A DNA stretch of 64,000 bases, from the NCBI RefSeq assembly GCF_007666205.1, contig NZ_VDOR01000004.1:1-64000 (forward strand), written 5' to 3'. The notes beneath the pieces were generated by a model that did no database searches, was not told where the DNA came from, and saw only the letters and a program-made list of their open reading frames with translations. This document shows, piece after piece, positions 60,631 to 64,000 of the stretch. Position 1 is the first letter of the stretch. Every line of letters starts with the position of its first letter. The DNA is from Kocuria palustris. GTDB lineage: Bacteria; Actinomycetota; Actinomycetes; Actinomycetales; Micrococcaceae. A program made the position numbers and the translations under genes.

Positions 60631-63558
60631 ATGCCCAGTCCAGCCGAGCGATACATGGCAGCCAAGGCCCGCACCGCGCAGGCCCGGACCCACCGCAGCC
60701 GCTTCGCCCGGAGCCTGGACTTCGAGCTCGACGACTTCCAGCTCGAAGGCTGCCAGGCCCTCGAGGAGGGCCGCGGGGTCCTGGTCGCAGCGCCCACCGG
60801 CGCCGGCAAGACCGTGGTGGGGGAGTTCGCGGTCGACCTGGCCCTGCATCGCGGTCAAAAGGCCTTCTACACCACGCCCATCAAGGCGCTGAGCAACCAG
60901 AAGCACTCCGACTTCGTGCGCCGCTTCGGCGCCGAGCGCGTGGGCCTGCTCACCGGCGACACCTCGATCAACTCCGAGGCCGACGTCGTCGTGATGACCA
61001 CCGAGGTCCTGCGCAACATGCTCTACGCGGATTCGCCCACACTGGCGAACCTGGGCTTCGTCGTCATGGACGAGGTCCACTACCTGGCCGACCGCTTCCG
61101 CGGCGCGGTGTGGGAGGAGGTCATCATCCACCTCCCGCCGCACGTGCAGATGGCCTGCCTCTCTGCCACGGTCTCGAACGCCGAGGAGTTCGGCGACTGG
61201 CTCGGCACGGTCCGCGGCGACACCGATGTGGTGGTCTCCGAGCACCGCCCCGTGCCGCTGTGGCAGCACATGCAGGTCGGCCACGAGCTCATGGACCTGT
61301 TCGTGACCGACACCGTCGAGCAGGCCGCGGAGAAGGCCGAGCGCCTCGAGCGCGCCCGGGAGTCGGGGGAGCAGGCGCGCATCGAGCCTCCCGCGGTGAA
61401 TCCCGAGCTGCTGCACCTGGCCCGCTCCGGATCCGCCGGGCGCCGCGGCCCTGGCGGGCGATCCCGCGATCGGCTCCGGCAGTCCTCGGGACGCGGCGGC
61501 AGAGGAGGCGGGCGCGGCAAGGGGGGCCGCGGCAGGGGCGGCCACGACGACCGCCGGCACGGCTCGGAGCGCGACAGCGGCCCCTCGTCGATCCCGCGGA
61601 TCACCCGCCCTCACCTGCTGCGCCGGATGCAGAGCGAGGGCCTGCTCCCGGCGATCACCTTCATCTTCTCCCGTGCCGGGTGCGACGACGCCGTCACCCA
61701 GTGCCTGGCCGCGGACCTGCAGCTGACGGACGAGGCGGAGCGGCGCACCATCCGCGCCGTGACGGCCGAGGCCGCGGCCTCCCTCAACGACGCCGATCTC
61801 GACGTCCTGGGCTTCCACGAGTGGCGCCAGGGCCTGCTGCACGGGGTTGCCGCCCATCACGCCGGGCTGCTGCCCCTGTTCAAGGAGGTCGTCGAGGAGC
61901 TGTTCGCCCAGGGGCTCATCAAGGCGGTCTTCGCGACCGAGACCCTGGCCCTGGGCATCAACATGCCGGCCCGCTCGGTCGTGCTGGAGCGGCTGGACAA
62001 GTTCAACGGCGAGTCCCGCGTGGACATCACGCCGGGGGAGTACACCCAGCTCACGGGCCGCGCCGGCCGCCGCGGGATCGACGTCGAGGGCCACGCCGTC
62101 GTGCTGTGGCGCCCGGGGACGGATCCGCAGGCCGTGGCGGGCCTGGCCTCCAAGCGCACGTACCCGCTGAACTCGAGCTTCCGCCCGACCTACAACATGT
62201 CGGTCAACCTGATCGCGCAGTTCGGGGCCCAGCGCACGCGCGGGATCCTCGAGTCGTCCTTCGCGCAGTTCCAGGCCGACCGCTCGGTCGTCGGCCTGGC
62301 CCGGGAGGTGCGGCGGAACCAGGAGGCCCTGGCCGGCTACGAGGAGGCCATGACCTGCCACCTCGGCGACTTCACCGAGTACGCACGCCTGCGCCGCGAG
62401 CTCAAGGACACGGAGAAGTCCGCCGACAAGGCCCGCTCCCACGCCCGCCGCACGGAGGCGGCCTCGTCGCTGCAGGATCTGCTGCCCGGCGACGTGGTCG
62501 ACATTCCCCAGGGACGCAGCCGGGGCTACGCCGTCGTGGTGTCCCCGGATCCGCACTCGCCGCAGCCCCGGCCGTCGATCGTCACGCACGACGCGCATCT
62601 GCGCAGGCTGGGCCCCCAGGATCTCGAGGGGCCGCTGCGTCCCGTCTCCCGGATCCGCCTGCCCAAGCGGATCGCGGTGTCCTCCGTCAAGGAGCGGCGG
62701 AATCTCAGCAGCGCCATGCACGCGGCTCTGCGCGACGGCGTCCCTCCGCGGACAGGCAGCGGCGGGGATCAGCCGCGCTTCGCCCGCGGCGGCTCCGGCT
62801 CCGAGGCGCGGATCGCCGAGCTGCGCCGACGGCTGCGCGAGCACCCGTGCCACGGCTGCAGCGACCGCGAGCAGCACGCGCGCTGGGCCGAGCGCTGGCA
62901 CCGGCTCCGGCGCGACACCGACCGCCTCATGCGGCAGCTCGACGGCCGCACCAACGCCGTGGCCGCCACCTTCGACCGCATCACGGCGGTGCTGCACGCC
63001 CTGGACTACCTGGAGCTGCGCGACGACGAGCTGCGCCCGACCCCCGCGGGCCAGACGCTGCGGCGCATCTACGGCGACCGGGACCTGCTGCTGGCCATGG
63101 GGCTGCGCGACGGCATCCTGGAGGGCCTGGACCCCGCCTCGATCGCGGCTGTCGCCACGATCTTCACGTATCAGGCCAAGCGGCAGGACGCCGGAGCCAG
63201 GCCGCGGCTGCCCTCGGCGCGGATCGAGCAGGCCGTGGCCGCCGCGGTCACCCACTGGGCGCGGCTGACGGATCTCGAGGAGCAGCACCGCGTCGAGCAG
63301 ACCGCCGAGCCCGAGCTGGGCATGGTCGGGCCCATGCACCGCTGGGCCCGCGGCGCATCGCTGCGGGCCACGATCGAGGACACCGAGCTCGCCGCCGGCG
63401 ACTTCGTGCGCTGGACCAAGCAGGTCATCGACCTGCTGGACCAGGTGGCCTCGATCCGCAGCCTCAGCCCGCAGACGCGCACCGGCTGCCAGCGCGCCGT
63501 CGACCTCATCCGCCGCGGCGTCGTCGTCCAGTCCGTGCTGGAGGACCCCGAGCCCTGA
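60631..63558 (+). CDS. helY: DEAD/DEAH-box RNA helicase, HelY/Ski2-like
   Basis: The 975-aa superfamily 2 helicase resembles mycobacterial HelY. Motifs seen: Walker A AAPTGAGKTVVGEFA (about residue 54), VVMDEVHYL (DEVH), CLSATVSNAEEFGDWL, ALGINMPARSVV, and the motif VI region QLTGRAGRRGIDVEGHAV. Between the two RecA-like domains is a Gly/Arg-rich insertion (about residues 269-320, GGRGGGRGKGGRGRGG), like an RGG RNA-binding tract. The C-terminal half holds the Ski2-type helical domains. It is 104 bases after tatC, the same order as in mycobacteria. It probably acts on structured RNA in the cytoplasm. Confidence 0.94.
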   Translation: MPSPAERYMAAKARTAQARTHRSRFARSLDFELDDFQLEGCQALEEGRGVLVAAPTGAGKTVVGEFAVDLALHRGQKAFYTTPIKALSNQKHSDFVRRFGAERVGLLTGDTSINSEADVVVMTTEVLRNMLYADSPTLANLGFVVMDEVHYLADRFRGAVWEEVIIHLPPHVQMACLSATVSNAEEFGDWLGTVRGDTDVVVSEHRPVPLWQHMQVGHELMDLFVTDTVEQAAEKAERLERARESGEQARIEPPAVNPELLHLARSGSAGRRGPGGRSRDRLRQSSGRGGRGGGRGKGGRGRGGHDDRRHGSERDSGPSSIPRITRPHLLRRMQSEGLLPAITFIFSRAGCDDAVTQCLAADLQLTDEAERRTIRAVTAEAAASLNDADLDVLGFHEWRQGLLHGVAAHHAGLLPLFKEVVEELFAQGLIKAVFATETLALGINMPARSVVLERLDKFNGESRVDITPGEYTQLTGRAGRRGIDVEGHAVVLWRPGTDPQAVAGLASKRTYPLNSSFRPTYNMSVNLIAQFGAQRTRGILESSFAQFQADRSVVGLAREVRRNQEALAGYEEAMTCHLGDFTEYARLRRELKDTEKSADKARSHARRTEAASSLQDLLPGDVVDIPQGRSRGYAVVVSPDPHSPQPRPSIVTHDAHLRRLGPQDLEGPLRPVSRIRLPKRIAVSSVKERRNLSSAMHAALRDGVPPRTGSGGDQPRFARGGSGSEARIAELRRRLREHPCHGCSDREQHARWAERWHRLRRDTDRLMRQLDGRTNAVAATFDRITAVLHALDYLELRDDELRPTPAGQTLRRIYGDRDLLLAMGLRDGILEGLDPASIAAVATIFTYQAKRQDAGARPRLPSARIEQAVAAAVTHWARLTDLEEQHRVEQTAEPELGMVGPMHRWARGASLRATIEDTELAAGDFVRWTKQVIDLLDQVASIRSLSPQTRTGCQRAVDLIRRGVVVQSVLEDPEP

Positions 63559-63618
63559 GCGCCGCCCTGCGCACCGGGACGCCGCCGTCCCACGCACCCG
63601 AGCCCCTGAAGGAGCACC

Positions 63619-64000
63619 ATGACCGCTGACACCGCGGCACCTCGCATCGACCGCTCGCCCGCGGACGGGCCCGTCCTGTATCGCCGCGGCTCGGTCTACA
63701 CCACGGTGGACCCGGGAGCCTCCGCCCTGATCGCGGAGGGATCGCAGGTCGTCTGGGTCGGCTCCGAGCAGGCCGCCGACTCCCTGCAGGACGACCGCAT
63801 GAGGGTCGTCGAGCTCGACGGCCGGCTGATCACCCCGGCGTTCGTGGACAGCTCGGTCGATCTGCGCCGGGCGGGCTCGCCGGCCCGGGCCGCGAGCCTC
63901 GGTCTGGGCGCCCTCGTGCACACGGCCGCCGCGGCGGCCGAGGACGAGGGACTGCAGGAGTGGATCGAGGCCGCCCGCTCCGGGACCGGCCCCCGGATCC
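63619..64000 (+). CDS. Amidohydrolase-like protein, N-terminal part (cut by window edge)
   Basis: ATG 63619 follows a strong AAGGAGC site. The visible 127 residues show the composite beta-sandwich of amidohydrolases (VLYRRGSVYTTVDPGASALI, VVWVGSEQAA) leading to the segment LITPAFVDSSVDLRRAGS (about residues 73-90). In active members of this superfamily that segment reads PxFVDxHxH and supplies two metal-binding histidines; here the histidines are replaced by Ser and Asp. An amidohydrolase gene follows helY in many related genomes, which supports the family call. The protein may be inactive or use other ligands; the rest lies outside the window. Confidence 0.7.
   Translation, partial: MTADTAAPRIDRSPADGPVLYRRGSVYTTVDPGASALIAEGSQVVWVGSEQAADSLQDDRMRVVELDGRLITPAFVDSSVDLRRAGSPARAASLGLGALVHTAAAAAEDEGLQEWIEAARSGTGPRI

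Noticed and set aside
60280-63921. A 1213-codon minus-strand open frame opposite helY
   Set aside because: helY carries all helicase motifs on the plus strand. The antisense product is low-complexity.
1-64000. CRISPR arrays, rRNA genes or a prophage
   Set aside because: No spaced direct repeats, no rRNA text and no phage structural genes were seen. The only mobile DNA is the IS30 end at the left edge.

Overview
The window is very GC-rich DNA from an actinobacterium. Mycothiol ligase (mshC), the Pup-tagging genes (arc, dop, pup, pafA, pafBC), actinobacterial glycogen genes and TatA/TatC next to a HelY-type helicase point to the Micrococcales, possibly near Micrococcaceae. The species cannot be named from sequence alone. 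Most genes start at ATG or GTG behind a short purine-rich ribosome site, and several are coupled by ATGA or GTGA overlaps.

Left part (1-14.7 kb): the window opens inside the 3' end of an IS30-type insertion sequence that has cut a UDP-GlcNAc 2-epimerase gene (wecB) to its first ~50 codons. Then follow two unrecognised genes, a HIRAN-like membrane protein with an ABC1/UbiB kinase, aminopeptidase N, a translationally coupled trio (circularly permuted ATP-grasp, alpha-E, transglutaminase), and divergent glgC/glgA.

Middle part (14.8-39 kb) is accessory. A tRNA-Leu(GAG) is followed by a lipoprotein, the remains of an MmpS-like gene, a YkvI-family membrane protein and a YeeE-TusA fusion. Next come an aldehyde dehydrogenase with a divergent GntR regulator, a second YkvI-family transporter, a second GntR regulator, and a complete heterotetrameric sarcosine oxidase operon (soxBDAG). 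The promoters of the second transporter and of soxB share the same two palindromic boxes, which suggests one regulon. A PucR regulator then precedes a three-gene cassette: a VAO/PCMH-type flavoprotein, a lignostilbene-dioxygenase-like carotenoid-cleavage-family enzyme and an aromatic-type aldehyde dehydrogenase. I read the cassette as a route from a 4-alkylphenol or alkenylphenol to a hydroxybenzoate. Gamma-glutamyltransferase and an MFS exporter close this part.

Right part (39-64 kb) is housekeeping. It holds arc-dop-pup-pafA with no 20S proteasome genes between pup and pafA, an M20 peptidase, uppP, mshC, a PAC2 protein, a HAD phosphatase, a site-2 protease, tRNA m1A58 methyltransferase, two FKBP-type isomerases (one a lipoprotein with an internally duplicated module), fused pafBC, tatA, tatC, helY, and the start of an amidohydrolase-like gene. 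Strong perfect-stem terminators separate many of the blocks.
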